DNA from: Lachnospiraceae bacterium
GTDB taxonomy: Bacteria > Bacillota > Clostridia > Lachnospirales > Lachnospiraceae
Reading direction: 5' to 3'
Length of the DNA stretch: 64,000 bases
Assembly (NCBI GenBank): GCA_017552715.1
Contig: JAFZOW010000019.1
Location: 1 to 64,000 of the forward strand
The translations under genes and the position numbers were made by a program. How positions within the stretch are numbered: position 1 is the first letter of the stretch; each line of letters starts with the position of its first letter. The notes under the pieces were generated by a model. The model was not told the DNA's origin. It worked only from the letters and a program-made list of their open reading frames with translations, and searched no databases. Positions 23,849-33,465 of the stretch are shown here, one piece after another.

Positions 23849-24799
23849 TTATAAACCCATTTCATTCAGCCATTCGGCCGCGTCAAGCACTTTATAAGCA
23901 TTCTCCGCATACGGAGATGAGATAAAGCTCTCATCTATATCCAGCTTATTCCTGTCGATCACCGTGATATTATCCGACCATACCGGGTATTTCTTCAGGT
24001 CCCGGTTCGCAGTGATGACCTTTGTCTTCGTGACCAGCGCATCAAAGCATCTGGCGGTAGGTCCTCTCTGCGTTTTTGTCGGGATCTCCAGCAGACATTT
24101 CGAACGGGCCAGCACATCCATGTATTCCTCATTCGTTAACGGCCTGGAATGACAATGCTCCCTGTTATTTCCGGCGTCTTTGGAATATAAGTATACAAAC
24201 AGGCGGTACTTCTTCCCGTACTTTCCGATCAGTTTCCGTGCGATATCATAGCGCCCCGAACGCGCCGTTGCTATAAATGCTATATCGTATTCCTTTTCTT
24301 CCCGGATCTCATAGATCTTATTCCGGACGAACATGGGAAGATACTTCATACCGTATTCCCTGCAATCATCTATATTATAGGAATACAGCTCATCAAAAAA
24401 TCTCAGGTGCGTATCCTTCCACAGATTCCGTATGTCATCCCAGGCATAATATATGAACCTGGCAGTTTTGTTCTTCTCCCGGAGCAGCTTATACAACGAG
24501 TCCGGAAGATAACATCCGTTAATGCAGAGCACCTGATCATAGCTTTGCTGCGTCAGTTCCGCGATATCCGCCTCCGTCAGCGTACTCTGAAAGATCTTCT
24601 CCCTGTCATCGCGCTTCAGGCCTTTGTTCAGATATCTGAATACTCTTCGCATGAAGCTGACATCATAATAAACCTTAACAAACTCATCATCGTGCTTATC
24701 CGAATTAAACAGCCGGGTCTCGTACTTCCGGCTCAGTTCCTCCCGGATCACAGTTTCGTAACCCATAAAAAAGGGCATGAGTAACAGGGTTTTCTTCAC
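23849..24799 (-). CDS. CgeB-like putative glycosyltransferase
   Basis: 316 residues, no membrane helices. The overall build resembles GT-B proteins of the CgeB/spore-maturation type: TLLLMPFFMGYETVIREEL at the start, ARFIYYAWDDIRNLWKD, EYDIAFIATARSGRYDIARKLI, then EYMDVLARSKCLLEIP and a donor-site-like RCFDALVTKTKVIT. The sugar is unknown. It lies between the EamA pair and an acetyltransferase, all in one direction. Confidence 0.7.
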   Translation of the reverse strand: MKKTLLLMPFFMGYETVIREELSRKYETRLFNSDKHDDEFVKVYYDVSFMRRVFRYLNKGLKRDDREKIFQSTLTEADIAELTQQSYDQVLCINGCYLPDSLYKLLREKNKTARFIYYAWDDIRNLWKDTHLRFFDELYSYNIDDCREYGMKYLPMFVRNKIYEIREEKEYDIAFIATARSGRYDIARKLIGKYGKKYRLFVYLYSKDAGNNREHCHSRPLTNEEYMDVLARSKCLLEIPTKTQRGPTARCFDALVTKTKVITANRDLKKYPVWSDNITVIDRNKLDIDESFISSPYAENAYKVLDAAEWLNEMGL

Positions 24800-24817
24800 A
24801 GGCAGCCCCTCACAGAG

Positions 24818-25471
24818 TTATCCCTTCTTTTTCGGGAACCATTCAAACATCCTTTTTACTTCATCCGGACCGGCATCATTGATCCCCACATACAGATCAT
24901 TAATATGCTCTTCGATCTGCTGCTTTGTAAGCGAGCCAAAATCCAGAGTAAGCAAAAATTTTATCACAGCATCATCGAAACGATATTTGATCACCTTAGC
25001 CGGAACGCCCCCAACTACAGCATAGGGGGGAACATCCTTATCAACAAGCGCTCCGGCTCCGATAACAGCACCCTGGCCTATATGAACCCCGGAAAGGATG
25101 GTGGCCCTATAACCGATCCAGACATCATCCTCAACAATAATATCCCCTTTTGATACCGCTTCATAAGGATGCGATCCAAGTATCTTAACTTTGAACGGAA
25201 AAGTAGATACAGTATTTAAATTATGATCGGCGCAGGGGATAAACCAGACTTCCGGAGCTATGGAAACGCAATTTCCTATCTTTAACGTATGATCATCACT
25301 GAAGTTCAGGACATTGACCGGTCCATATGTATGGTTCCCTACACTTACGGAATCCATATCACAAAAACCGAACAACTCCGTAGTGTTATTCCTGTTCTTC
25401 TCCCTCCATCTGGCGTTATGCTTTTTTCTTTCTATTCTGCTTTTGATACTCTCAATGATCCCCATATCCAA
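24818..25471 (-). CDS. hexapeptide-repeat acetyltransferase (CatB/WbbJ-like)
   Basis: 217 residues. Left-handed beta-helix repeats run from about residue 60 ([76 protein letters not shown]). The catalytic His is in ADHN. The closing [12 protein letters not shown] is typical of xenobiotic/sugar O-acetyltransferases. It probably O-acetylates a sugar of the polymer. A C-terminal helix follows the repeat domain. Confidence 0.9.
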   Translation of the reverse strand: MDMGIIESIKSRIERKKHNARWREKNRNNTTELFGFCDMDSVSVGNHTYGPVNVLNFSDDHTLKIGNCVSIAPEVWFIPCADHNLNTVSTFPFKVKILGSHPYEAVSKGDIIVEDDVWIGYRATILSGVHIGQGAVIGAGALVDKDVPPYAVVGGVPAKVIKYRFDDAVIKFLLTLDFGSLTKQQIEEHINDLYVGINDAGPDEVKRMFEWFPKKKG

Positions 25472-25490
25472 ACACTCCGAACCGACTTTT

Positions 25491-26633
25491 TCAATGATCT
25501 TTCATGATCGCATTTTTTAACTCTTCCAGATATGCATAACCATATCTTTCATCGGGTTCCAGGTATGCTCCTTCTGCCCACTCATTCCAGGCGTTTACAA
25601 ATACCATATCCAGGGCGCTGTTCTTTTCCAGAAGCTGCGAGAAATATCTACCGAACTTCTCCGGAGTCGAACCTTTTACTATGGTCCCGTTTTTATTTCG
25701 GGCAGTGTTATCCCATCCGGTAAAGCCTCCGCTGATCATTTTTTCAGAGAAGGGTTCTTTATGAAGGATGATATCCCACAACTCATCATACTCAAATATC
25801 TGTAACTCTTTTTTATTCTTAAGCGTATTCTTCTCCGTTTTATTCTTATGCTTCTTTACCCATTCACGAACGATTTTCGATCTTTTAAGCAAACGCTTTA
25901 AACGTTCCTTCAATGAACTTTTCTTTATGCTCTCATTCCTTGTCCACCATGACATGCCGGGCTGGAACTTTATAAAATGATCGATATCATAATCCGACCT
26001 TTCTTCACTGAAGATTATTTCGGGAAATTGGGACGCGATGATCAGACCGTCAAACCCCGCCTCAATTGCTGATTCCCTGAACAGTTTCATCATCTCATTA
26101 AAGCAGGGGATCAGCTCCGGCCGATAGATGATCAACAAAGGGCGATTATCTACAACTATATATCTTTTATCCTTAAAAAAACGTAACAGATAGTCAAAGT
26201 GCTTTTTCCATTCGTCCTGCTGTCCGTAATCCTGCTCAACGATGATCTCCCTGTTCCCGCCATCCCAGTTTCTGGTCCAGTTTTCATTCGCCCAGCAAAG
26301 ACAAAAAGGGATATCGACCCCGGGATCTTCCAGCATTTGTTCGACCGGTTTTTCCAGAAGCTTTTTCCCGTTTTTAAACCAGTAATGATAATAGCAGAAA
26401 CCATAAAGCCCATAGGCTTTAGCTGTTTCCGCCTGTTTTATCATAACATTGACATCCGACAGATCATAGTAGTTCTGATCCAACGGGATCTTGGGCTGTT
26501 CATGCCACTCAAACAGGGGAACGGCTTTTTTTGTATTTGTCCATTCGGTAAAGCCCTCTCCCCAGCATTTATCATTTTCCGGGATCGTATGAAACTGAGG
26601 AAGATAAAAGGCTATGACTTTTTTATTTCCCAT
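25491..26633 (-). CDS. WbsX-like protein (GH99-type fold)
   Basis: About 380 residues. [50 protein letters not shown] and [16 protein letters not shown] are the hallmark segments of the WbsX family (related to GH99 endo-mannosidases). These are common in O-antigen and capsule loci, often as domains next to glycosyltransferases. The activity is unsettled: hydrolase or transferase. The start is ambiguous (GTG at 26639 or ATG at 26633), with no good Shine-Dalgarno for either; coupling to the gene 9 bases upstream is likely. Confidence 0.88.
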   Translation of the reverse strand: MGNKKVIAFYLPQFHTIPENDKCWGEGFTEWTNTKKAVPLFEWHEQPKIPLDQNYYDLSDVNVMIKQAETAKAYGLYGFCYYHYWFKNGKKLLEKPVEQMLEDPGVDIPFCLCWANENWTRNWDGGNREIIVEQDYGQQDEWKKHFDYLLRFFKDKRYIVVDNRPLLIIYRPELIPCFNEMMKLFRESAIEAGFDGLIIASQFPEIIFSEERSDYDIDHFIKFQPGMSWWTRNESIKKSSLKERLKRLLKRSKIVREWVKKHKNKTEKNTLKNKKELQIFEYDELWDIILHKEPFSEKMISGGFTGWDNTARNKNGTIVKGSTPEKFGRYFSQLLEKNSALDMVFVNAWNEWAEGAYLEPDERYGYAYLEELKNAIMKDH

Positions 26634-26642
26634 GATCACTGT

Positions 26643-27521
26643 TTATGTTTCTATTTTGCAGACAAGTTTTTTTACTTTTTCGGCTTTATTGTTCATTATG
26701 GCACCTTTATGCGGCTGCCCGTTATAGACAACGATCAGACTCCCCGGGATCAGCAGGCTGTGGGATGCCACAACTCCCCCCTTCCAGAATTCTGCATCCT
26801 TTTCCTCATTATACGTCCCTGCACTGGTCAGGCAGTTTGTGGTATATATCCTGAATTCTTCATGTCCTTCGATCATATACTGGACATCTATATGTCTGCG
26901 ATGAGATTCCAAAACACATTCTTCTTCCGGTTTTGTGGTATACTCCTGTATCGTGTACGGACTTCCGTCCGGAAGAACCCCATCACTGTATTCCCCTGCC
27001 AGTATCCAGTCAATGGCTCTTCTGACCCTTTCCTCAACATCATCTTTATTTCTCTGAGCCAGATAATTGATACAGTCTCTGATGGCCCCTTCTCCTGCCT
27101 TGAAAGCCGAAACATATTCTGCCATGGATCTTATTTCAGGAATGGCATCGGCAGGTGCCAGGATAGCACCACCGGCTTTTCGGATTTCCTCCATACAGGG
27201 AATGTCCGGAAGATCATCACCGGCATATGCAACAGAACTCAGATCAACATCATATTTTTTCAGGATTTCCGATAATGTGCTCAGCTTATCTTTGGAATTC
27301 TGATATAATTCCGTTATATTGAGTTCCCTGCATCGATTCTCCAGAATCTTACTTTCTCTGGCTGTTATCACAACCGGAATGATCCCAAGTTTGGGCAGCA
27401 ACAAAACAATACCGGCACCATCTTTAACATCGAACGCCTTCGTCAGCTCAGCTTCCTGACCCATATAGATCTTACCATCTGTAAGCGTTCCGTCTACATC
27501 CATAACCAACAGTTTTATCAT
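26643..27521 (-). CDS. fused KdsC-like HAD phosphatase and YhcH-type domain
   Basis: 292 residues. Residues 1-165 are a HAD phosphatase of the KdsC/NeuNAc-9-phosphatase type: VMDVDGTLTDGKIYMG with the two Asp, VITARES, AGDDLPDIPCM. Residues 165-292 are a YhcH/YjgK/YiaL domain, a beta-sandwich with ESHRRHIDVQYMIEGHEEF and a final PGSLIVVYNGQPHKGAI. The latter family is linked to sialic acid metabolism and binds metal through conserved Glu/His. A fusion of the two points to a ulosonic-acid or related sugar acid, perhaps handling anomers or epimers. A cytidylyltransferase and an aldolase lie upstream in the operon. Confidence 0.87.
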   Translation of the reverse strand: MIKLLVMDVDGTLTDGKIYMGQEAELTKAFDVKDGAGIVLLLPKLGIIPVVITARESKILENRCRELNITELYQNSKDKLSTLSEILKKYDVDLSSVAYAGDDLPDIPCMEEIRKAGGAILAPADAIPEIRSMAEYVSAFKAGEGAIRDCINYLAQRNKDDVEERVRRAIDWILAGEYSDGVLPDGSPYTIQEYTTKPEEECVLESHRRHIDVQYMIEGHEEFRIYTTNCLTSAGTYNEEKDAEFWKGGVVASHSLLIPGSLIVVYNGQPHKGAIMNNKAEKVKKLVCKIET

Positions 27522-27588
27522 ATGATCCCTCTCATTTTCACAGGTAATGACAGTGCTCTGTAATGATCCCGGGATATCCGGGCTCCTG

Positions 27589-28767
27589 TTAACACTTATT
27601 CTTCCGAAGTATCTTCGTTATTTTTCTTCTGATCCTTGCCTGTAATCTGTATGATCTGTATCGACATAACGAAAGCCTTCTTATGAAGCCTTTTGCATTA
27701 TTGTTCTGCCATATATAAGCAAGGTATTGATATACATATCCTTTTACATCCATATACGGCCCTATCAATCTGCCTCCGGACAATCTCATTCTTTTATTAT
27801 CACAGAAGGTCATTCCAAAGTATTTTTTCACTTCCGGAAGGACAGGCATTTCGTATGTTGTCAGAGTTCCGACTTCAACACGGTCCAGAAAGTCTTCATC
27901 AAATTCTATTTCCAGATAATGAAGTAATTGCTTAGTTACATATAACAGAAATTCATTTGTGGGATGATTCGGATCGTAAAACAGCTGTATCTTTCTGTAG
28001 TTATCTGAAATAAAACTCAAACACTTTATATCCCATTCTTTTTCTCGATCCGAAACCTTATCTAAAAATTTTCTGTATCCATCCTCAAGATATTCATCCG
28101 AAAAGCTCTTATCCGAAATATATTCCTTGTAAATCTTACCGGGAAATATATGTTTATTCCCAAGTGCATCTAATAAACTGTCACGAAAAAAAACCGTAAT
28201 ACCCACTTCATTTTTGTATTCGGTGTCCCGAATGTATTGCGGGAAAAAACATACAGGAAGTCCATATACATTCGGAATGGAAATAACCCTGCACTCAGGC
28301 TTTAATCTTTTAACGATATTTTCGGAAGCATATTCCTCTCCATATCGGTTTTTCAGTTGTATACTCTGATGGACAAACACATCACAATATCTGAAAATAG
28401 GATGATCAAAGTATCCTGTGTCATCTATCGTTTGTATGGGCTTGATCCGATACAGGATATACTCCTGCTTAAACTCTGCGCAATTTTCAAGATAATCACT
28501 TATCACAGTAGTATGACAATTGCCATACACAACAACTGTTTTTTTCCCGAAATATCTGCTGAAAATATAATCTTCAAACTCTTTATATTCGTTTTCTTCT
28601 ATAAATGACAACTCCTTATATGTATCCGGAATTACTAGCATCGCACTTTTATCTGCTCTCTTCTGTGTGACAGCATCATTAACATTATCCGCAAATACTG
28701 CCGAGTCACGGTCAACATCCGTTCTTTTTATCGTCCCGTTATCGATTATGATATATCTCGATCCCAT
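27589..28767 (-). CDS. WcbI-family polysaccharide biosynthesis protein
   Basis: 392 residues. The WcbI signature VVYGNCHTTVISDYL is at about residue 77-92, followed by IRYCDVFVHQSIQLKN-like (FRYCDVFVHQ) and a NHPTNEFLL segment. WcbI proteins bind CoA and are thought to acetylate capsule sugars. The N-terminal ~70 residues are extra and not recognised; the basic tail (RRKITKILRKNK) may touch the membrane. It is AT-rich like its neighbours and follows the Wzx flippase by 22 bases. Confidence 0.8.
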   Translation of the reverse strand: MGSRYIIIDNGTIKRTDVDRDSAVFADNVNDAVTQKRADKSAMLVIPDTYKELSFIEENEYKEFEDYIFSRYFGKKTVVVYGNCHTTVISDYLENCAEFKQEYILYRIKPIQTIDDTGYFDHPIFRYCDVFVHQSIQLKNRYGEEYASENIVKRLKPECRVISIPNVYGLPVCFFPQYIRDTEYKNEVGITVFFRDSLLDALGNKHIFPGKIYKEYISDKSFSDEYLEDGYRKFLDKVSDREKEWDIKCLSFISDNYRKIQLFYDPNHPTNEFLLYVTKQLLHYLEIEFDEDFLDRVEVGTLTTYEMPVLPEVKKYFGMTFCDNKRMRLSGGRLIGPYMDVKGYVYQYLAYIWQNNNAKGFIRRLSLCRYRSYRLQARIRRKITKILRKNKC

Positions 28768-28789
28768 ATCACACCCGGTACTTTTCGCC

Positions 28790-30316
28790 CTATTTTCTGA
28801 CCAGATTTCTGATCACACTTATCAAATATGTACGATATTTCCGAAGAATGATCATAGGCAGAACCATAAAGACACTTGCGCATAATGCACATACAGCGCC
28901 TCCGCCCATAAATCCGAACCAGTTGTTGATGACAAAATGCCCGAAGATCTTGTAGGTAAGCAGAGCTGCGATAACGGTGATCACTAAATAAACCAAGCTG
29001 TCTGTCCAAAACTCCGTAGACTTTTTTTCAAAGTATTTTTGGAAGGTTATGACCGTATTCCCGATGATGGAAAAAACAAAAACGGTACCTATTGTAGTAA
29101 ATAGGATCCCTGTCATACCATAAAAATATCCCAGGACAAAATTCATCGTAAGATTCAGTATCATTTCTCCAATCGCCAGTTTTCTGAACTCCCACCAGAG
29201 TCCCGCAGCATTTGCATACATAGACCTTACCTGTCCCATCTGAGTCAGATAAAAATACACACAGAACAGGATCATAATTGTGTTTGAGGCAGTCAGTTCC
29301 TCACCAACCCACAATTTCATGAATGGCTGATAAAGACAGAAAAAACAGATGGTACAAAATCCGCCAAGCGCACTGAAGGTACAGTACAGCCTTTTGAAGT
29401 CATAGTAGTTTTTTTCTTTCTCTTCAACTGCGATACTATTACCGATCCCGGCCGACAATGCCTGGATCAGAACCGTATACAAACCAAGGATGGAAGAGAA
29501 GATATAATAATAGTTCGAATAAATAGTTACATCTATAAGACCGCAGAATATGGAAAGAACAATATTGTCAAATGCATTTCTGGCAACAAGAGAAATCTTT
29601 CCTATTGCGATCCCTTTGATCTGAGTGGTTATCTCTTTTGATTTCTGTTCGGATATTCTTCCTTTCGGATAATACTCAGGGTACTTCTTTTTTGTCACCC
29701 ATGCGATAACGATATTATTAACAACCGTGAATACAAGATTCCAGAAAATATAATAATAGTAATTCCCCCATCGCCATAGGACTATGATCTGGATCACATT
29801 TTTGACCGCACATATGACGCTGTCAATATTGCTTATAATATCCTGTCTCTGCGTCGCTGTAAGAATAACCGATTTATACGCATACGCGAAATAACTTATG
29901 GATGTACTTGCAAGATAGACCAGATATATCACATATATATTCAGATCTTCAGGACACTCTCCTTTGGTCAGGAAAGGGAGGAAGGGGAGAACCAGCAGGC
30001 CCGCCACGGTTATCACAGTCCCAACTATAACGTATACTTTTTTATAATACGCAAGTAAAGAACATATTTCTTCCTGATTTCCTTCTGCAACCGGTTTGTA
30101 TAAACTGAAAACAATGGCACTGGAAAAGCCCAGCTCTGCCATGTTTAATACTTGAAGTATTGATGTAAACAGGCCGCCGAGTCCGGCATAGTCCGCACCA
30201 AGCCTGCGGATAATGACCGTACGGATAATGAACGGCAGTATGATCATCAGCAGCTTATTCGCAATGCCACTGGCCATATTTCTTTTTGCGTTTTTAGATC
30301 TGTTTCCCTTCTCCAA
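28790..30316 (-). CDS. wzx: Wzx-type oligosaccharide flippase
   Basis: 508 residues of the MOP/MATE-like fold, about 12-14 helices. The N-terminus KNAKRNMASGIANKLLMIILPFIIRTVIIRRLGADYAGLGGLF is characteristic of PST flippases in Gram-positive loci. It moves undecaprenyl-diphosphate-linked repeat units outward. It is the only MOP-type flippase in the window, alongside two PglK-like ABC flippases further right, so it may serve a second polymer or the variable part of the locus. Confidence 0.92.
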   Translation of the reverse strand: MEKGNRSKNAKRNMASGIANKLLMIILPFIIRTVIIRRLGADYAGLGGLFTSILQVLNMAELGFSSAIVFSLYKPVAEGNQEEICSLLAYYKKVYVIVGTVITVAGLLVLPFLPFLTKGECPEDLNIYVIYLVYLASTSISYFAYAYKSVILTATQRQDIISNIDSVICAVKNVIQIIVLWRWGNYYYYIFWNLVFTVVNNIVIAWVTKKKYPEYYPKGRISEQKSKEITTQIKGIAIGKISLVARNAFDNIVLSIFCGLIDVTIYSNYYYIFSSILGLYTVLIQALSAGIGNSIAVEEKEKNYYDFKRLYCTFSALGGFCTICFFCLYQPFMKLWVGEELTASNTIMILFCVYFYLTQMGQVRSMYANAAGLWWEFRKLAIGEMILNLTMNFVLGYFYGMTGILFTTIGTVFVFSIIGNTVITFQKYFEKKSTEFWTDSLVYLVITVIAALLTYKIFGHFVINNWFGFMGGGAVCALCASVFMVLPMIILRKYRTYLISVIRNLVRK

Positions 30317-30360
30317 TACTCTAAAGCTCCAAAGCTGTATAAGCGTATTCTTAATTTTGT

Positions 30361-31983
30361 TTACTTAAAACACGCTTCAAACCTGGACGGTGTAACAAAT
30401 CTGATATTGCATTTATTCTTTCTTGTCGTATTATAATCTTCAAGCATGGCGGAAATGTCATTATTCAACGCGATCGGATTTTCCTTAACATTCGACAGTT
30501 CCATATCGGAAGAAGCATAGTTCGAGGCATTTGCATTTTCAAAACCGTATCCGTCAAAGCCTGCAAAAGCTATACTCTTAACCCGGAAATAATCCAGCAA
30601 TCTCAGCAATAACAAAGTTGAATTATCTACATGATCAAAACCGCATTTTACCAGTTTGTTGAACGATACTATATACTCCAGCTCATCATCGGCACTTTGT
30701 TTTATATTTGAAGCAATGATCTTCTTTTGACGGATAAATTCAGTTCTGTTTTTCCAGGTTGAATACCTTCTTGCATTGCTCATATATACAAAATCGGATC
30801 TTATACTGTCATGAACAAAATTAACCGAAATAACAACCGGATCATGTTTTGATATGTATTCCTGTATGGATGCCAGCTCTTCTCTCGCTGTTCTTCCGGG
30901 AACTAATACCAGAATATCATTTCCTTCCAGATCGGATGATAATCTGTTCATAACTGCTTTATCATCTATATCCGATTGTAAGTACTCGAGATAGGTCTTC
31001 TCTAAAAGATCATAGTCATATCTCTTTCTGGGTATCGCACCTATCTTGTTCAGAATATATCTGATATCTTTTGATCGTATGCTGTTTTTCTGCGTAAGAT
31101 AAGCCACATTATTCACATGGGCACTGTAGCATCCCGCTATAAAGTAGGATGTTTCATACCCCCATGAACATAGGGTTTTGATATTGTCCATATAATCATC
31201 AATGATATCCAGGATCGCATCAATATTATAAGTATATCCTCTTTGTGAAACCAGATATTGTGCGATCAGTTCCGAGGGTGTGTTTCCTGCCCCTCTACCC
31301 ATCCCCGATATAGTGCAGTCCACAACACATTCTCTCTTACCATAGGACATCTTGACAAATTCCTGAGAAAGAGCATTTGACATCTGCATATTGTTGTGAG
31401 AGTGAAAACCGACTTTGCAGGAGGATATCAGATTGTGATGTATTATTTCAAAGATCCGATGCAGATCATCCTGATACATAGAGCCGAATGTATCTACGAT
31501 AGACAGGCAATAGGGCTCGATCTCATTGATCTTTTCAAGAAACTCTATCAGTTCAATGTCGCTGTATCCCAGTATATCAACAGGTTGTACAAAACATTTA
31601 TAGCCTTTTTCCTTTATTACTTTACAGCTTTCCAATGCTTTAAAGCGTTCCTCTTTAAAAAAGCATTCTCTGACTGCGTCAATGGATGTACCATCACATT
31701 CATCCAGATTGCTGATGGAATACCTGCTGTAATCGGCAAGGACCGTAAACATCGTCCCGTTTTTTTTGTCGGGTACATATTTCTTTGCATCGGAAGAATT
31801 CCTGAATACCGTTTTCCCTTCGCCAAAACCATCATCCTGGAAAAAACCGATCTCGATGCAGTCGATCTTTGACTTCATGAGTCCTTCGATAATACCTTTG
31901 ATATTATTCTCCCCAAATCTCTTATCAACAAGATATGCCCCGTCTCTTAAGGTACAATCCAACAGCATCGTATGATGTGTCAT
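30361..31983 (-). CDS. DRE-TIM aldolase fused to a Rossmann-like domain
   Basis: 540 residues. Residues 1-300 are a DRE-TIM metallolyase of the 4-hydroxy-2-oxovalerate aldolase type: LLDCTLRDGAY, IEIGFF, GFHSHNNMQMS (metal-binding HxH) and TISGMGRGAGNTPSEL. These enzymes join or split pyruvate and an aldehyde. Residues ~340-540 are a second domain (ILVLVPGRTAREELASIQEYI, VVISVNFVHDS, SIAFAGFDGYGF) resembling the MptE/DUF115/GT42-like fold, as in the protein encoded at 32674-33465. Next to a cytidylyltransferase, it probably makes a 2-keto sugar acid in place of NeuB or KdsA. The stop/start spacing to the next gene is 4-base overlapping. Confidence 0.83.
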   Translation of the reverse strand: MTHHTMLLDCTLRDGAYLVDKRFGENNIKGIIEGLMKSKIDCIEIGFFQDDGFGEGKTVFRNSSDAKKYVPDKKNGTMFTVLADYSRYSISNLDECDGTSIDAVRECFFKEERFKALESCKVIKEKGYKCFVQPVDILGYSDIELIEFLEKINEIEPYCLSIVDTFGSMYQDDLHRIFEIIHHNLISSCKVGFHSHNNMQMSNALSQEFVKMSYGKRECVVDCTISGMGRGAGNTPSELIAQYLVSQRGYTYNIDAILDIIDDYMDNIKTLCSWGYETSYFIAGCYSAHVNNVAYLTQKNSIRSKDIRYILNKIGAIPRKRYDYDLLEKTYLEYLQSDIDDKAVMNRLSSDLEGNDILVLVPGRTAREELASIQEYISKHDPVVISVNFVHDSIRSDFVYMSNARRYSTWKNRTEFIRQKKIIASNIKQSADDELEYIVSFNKLVKCGFDHVDNSTLLLLRLLDYFRVKSIAFAGFDGYGFENANASNYASSDMELSNVKENPIALNNDISAMLEDYNTTRKNKCNIRFVTPSRFEACFK

Positions 31984-32657
31984 TTCTCAGTCTCCTCATT
32001 TCTCTCTTTTATGATCGACATGTATAATGCATTGGCGATCTCGAAATCTTCAGGATAATCAATATCCCTGCTTTCTATTTCCGAGATCTCATGTATATAT
32101 GGTTTGATCCCCACTCGTCTTTGGTACTTTTCAAAGGTTTCTTTTGAAAAAGCATAAGCTCCCGGTGCTTCCGAATATACCGGTACCAAATCCTGGGTTC
32201 TCGGAAAGTTCTGAATATCGAAATTCATTGCTTTTCCGTTCTGCCACAGAAATTCCTGTATTCTTTTCGCCAGAAATGCAGAATCATATTCTCCCGAAGC
32301 AATGGCATCAATACATGCATCTATGCTTTCGGGTCTTGTAAACGGTCCTGTGGCGTGAGTTTCAACATAAATATCCGCATCTACCACTTTTATGAATTCT
32401 CTGATGATATCATTGCTGTTTGCTCCGTCACCATCTAAAAACTCAGGTCTCTGTAAATACTTTACACCGGGCAGGATATAATCCTGTACAGACGGATTAC
32501 TGCAATAAACATAGATCTCATCTACTTTCTTGGTTTTCAGACACGCTTTTTGAATGAGCTCCATCAGGGGAGTACCATCCGAGAAGCGTTTAATGTTTTT
32601 CCCGGGAACCCTTTGATTATTCAGCTTTATAGGCAATAATACAACCGTTTTCATCAT
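31980..32657 (-). CDS. NeuA-like cytidylyltransferase
   Basis: 225 residues, GT-A-type nucleotidyltransferase. VLLPIKLNNQRVPGKNIKRF is the CTP-binding loop of CMP-acylneuraminate/KDO synthetases in a variant form; VETHATGPFTRPESIDACIDAI and ESRDIDYPEDFEIANAL match the family's later motifs. It should activate a sugar acid as its CMP derivative. No NeuB, NeuC or KdsA is present, so the substrate is probably made by the adjacent DRE-TIM aldolase. Confidence 0.85.
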   Translation of the reverse strand: MMKTVVLLPIKLNNQRVPGKNIKRFSDGTPLMELIQKACLKTKKVDEIYVYCSNPSVQDYILPGVKYLQRPEFLDGDGANSNDIIREFIKVVDADIYVETHATGPFTRPESIDACIDAIASGEYDSAFLAKRIQEFLWQNGKAMNFDIQNFPRTQDLVPVYSEAPGAYAFSKETFEKYQRRVGIKPYIHEISEIESRDIDYPEDFEIANALYMSIIKERNEETEK

Positions 32658-32673
32658 CCTTGCTCCTCTCTGT

Positions 32674-33465
32674 TTATTTATCCTGATACAGATCCTTAAA
32701 CAGGCCCTTCAACCCTATAGGATTGACTGATATGATCTCGGTGTCGGGATAATAGGTCTTAGCAAATTCTTTAACTTCGATCCAACGATTTATGATCAGA
32801 TCGTGGTCTCGTTTCCACTCTATCTCCATCTGTTCCCCCTGCTGCTCGGCTTCCTCTTTTGTCTGATTTCCTGTAGCAAAATGATTCCCGGACAGATCAC
32901 ATCCGACTATATAGATCCGTTTCGGATTCAAATACAGGGCCAATTGCATAACAGATTGCCCAACATTGATCATATTACATAACGGACGGTTTTCCAGATC
33001 AACCGCCATCTTGCCCCCAAGACCTGCTCCCGGTATATACCAGTCGGTATCGAATTTCCTGGCACCTGATTTTATGATCAGTGATTCGGGGATCTTCTTC
33101 GATTCAACCCCCTGTGTTCCCAGGAATTTAACACAATCATACTCGATCAGCTGTTCCTGTACCATTCGCACCCCGTCAAAATCCTGTGCGAAGATAAAGT
33201 CAAACTTTACTTTATCAAAGAGAAAAGATCTGTTCACCGCAATATGTACCGCATCCTGTATGGGATTGTAATCATTTAATGACGGGCCTGCCGCACATAC
33301 GACAACATCTTTTTCCCCTTTACAGTAATTCTTAAAAGGAAGGAATGTCTCATGATGCAATTGCGCTGTAGCTGTCAGATTCATCATGATCTCGGAAAGA
33401 ATAACAATATCTTCCGGTCTCATTCTTAATCCTTTTTTGATCGTATTTTTGATCTTCTTTATCAT
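32674..33465 (-). CDS. GT42/MptE-like putative CMP-sugar transferase
   Basis: 263 residues. DVVVCAAGPSLNDYNPIQDAVHIAVNRSFLF is a Gly-Pro-Ser-Leu nucleotide-binding loop shared by GT42 sialyltransferases and DUF115/MptE-like proteins. Later, INVGQSVMQLALYLNPKRIYIVGCDLSG matches the strand before the active-site region. Being next to a CMP-sugar synthetase, it is the best candidate for the transferase using that CMP-sugar. Both families share the fold, so assignment as transferase is inferred from context. Confidence 0.68.
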   Translation of the reverse strand: MIKKIKNTIKKGLRMRPEDIVILSEIMMNLTATAQLHHETFLPFKNYCKGEKDVVVCAAGPSLNDYNPIQDAVHIAVNRSFLFDKVKFDFIFAQDFDGVRMVQEQLIEYDCVKFLGTQGVESKKIPESLIIKSGARKFDTDWYIPGAGLGGKMAVDLENRPLCNMINVGQSVMQLALYLNPKRIYIVGCDLSGNHFATGNQTKEEAEQQGEQMEIEWKRDHDLIINRWIEVKEFAKTYYPDTEIISVNPIGLKGLFKDLYQDK

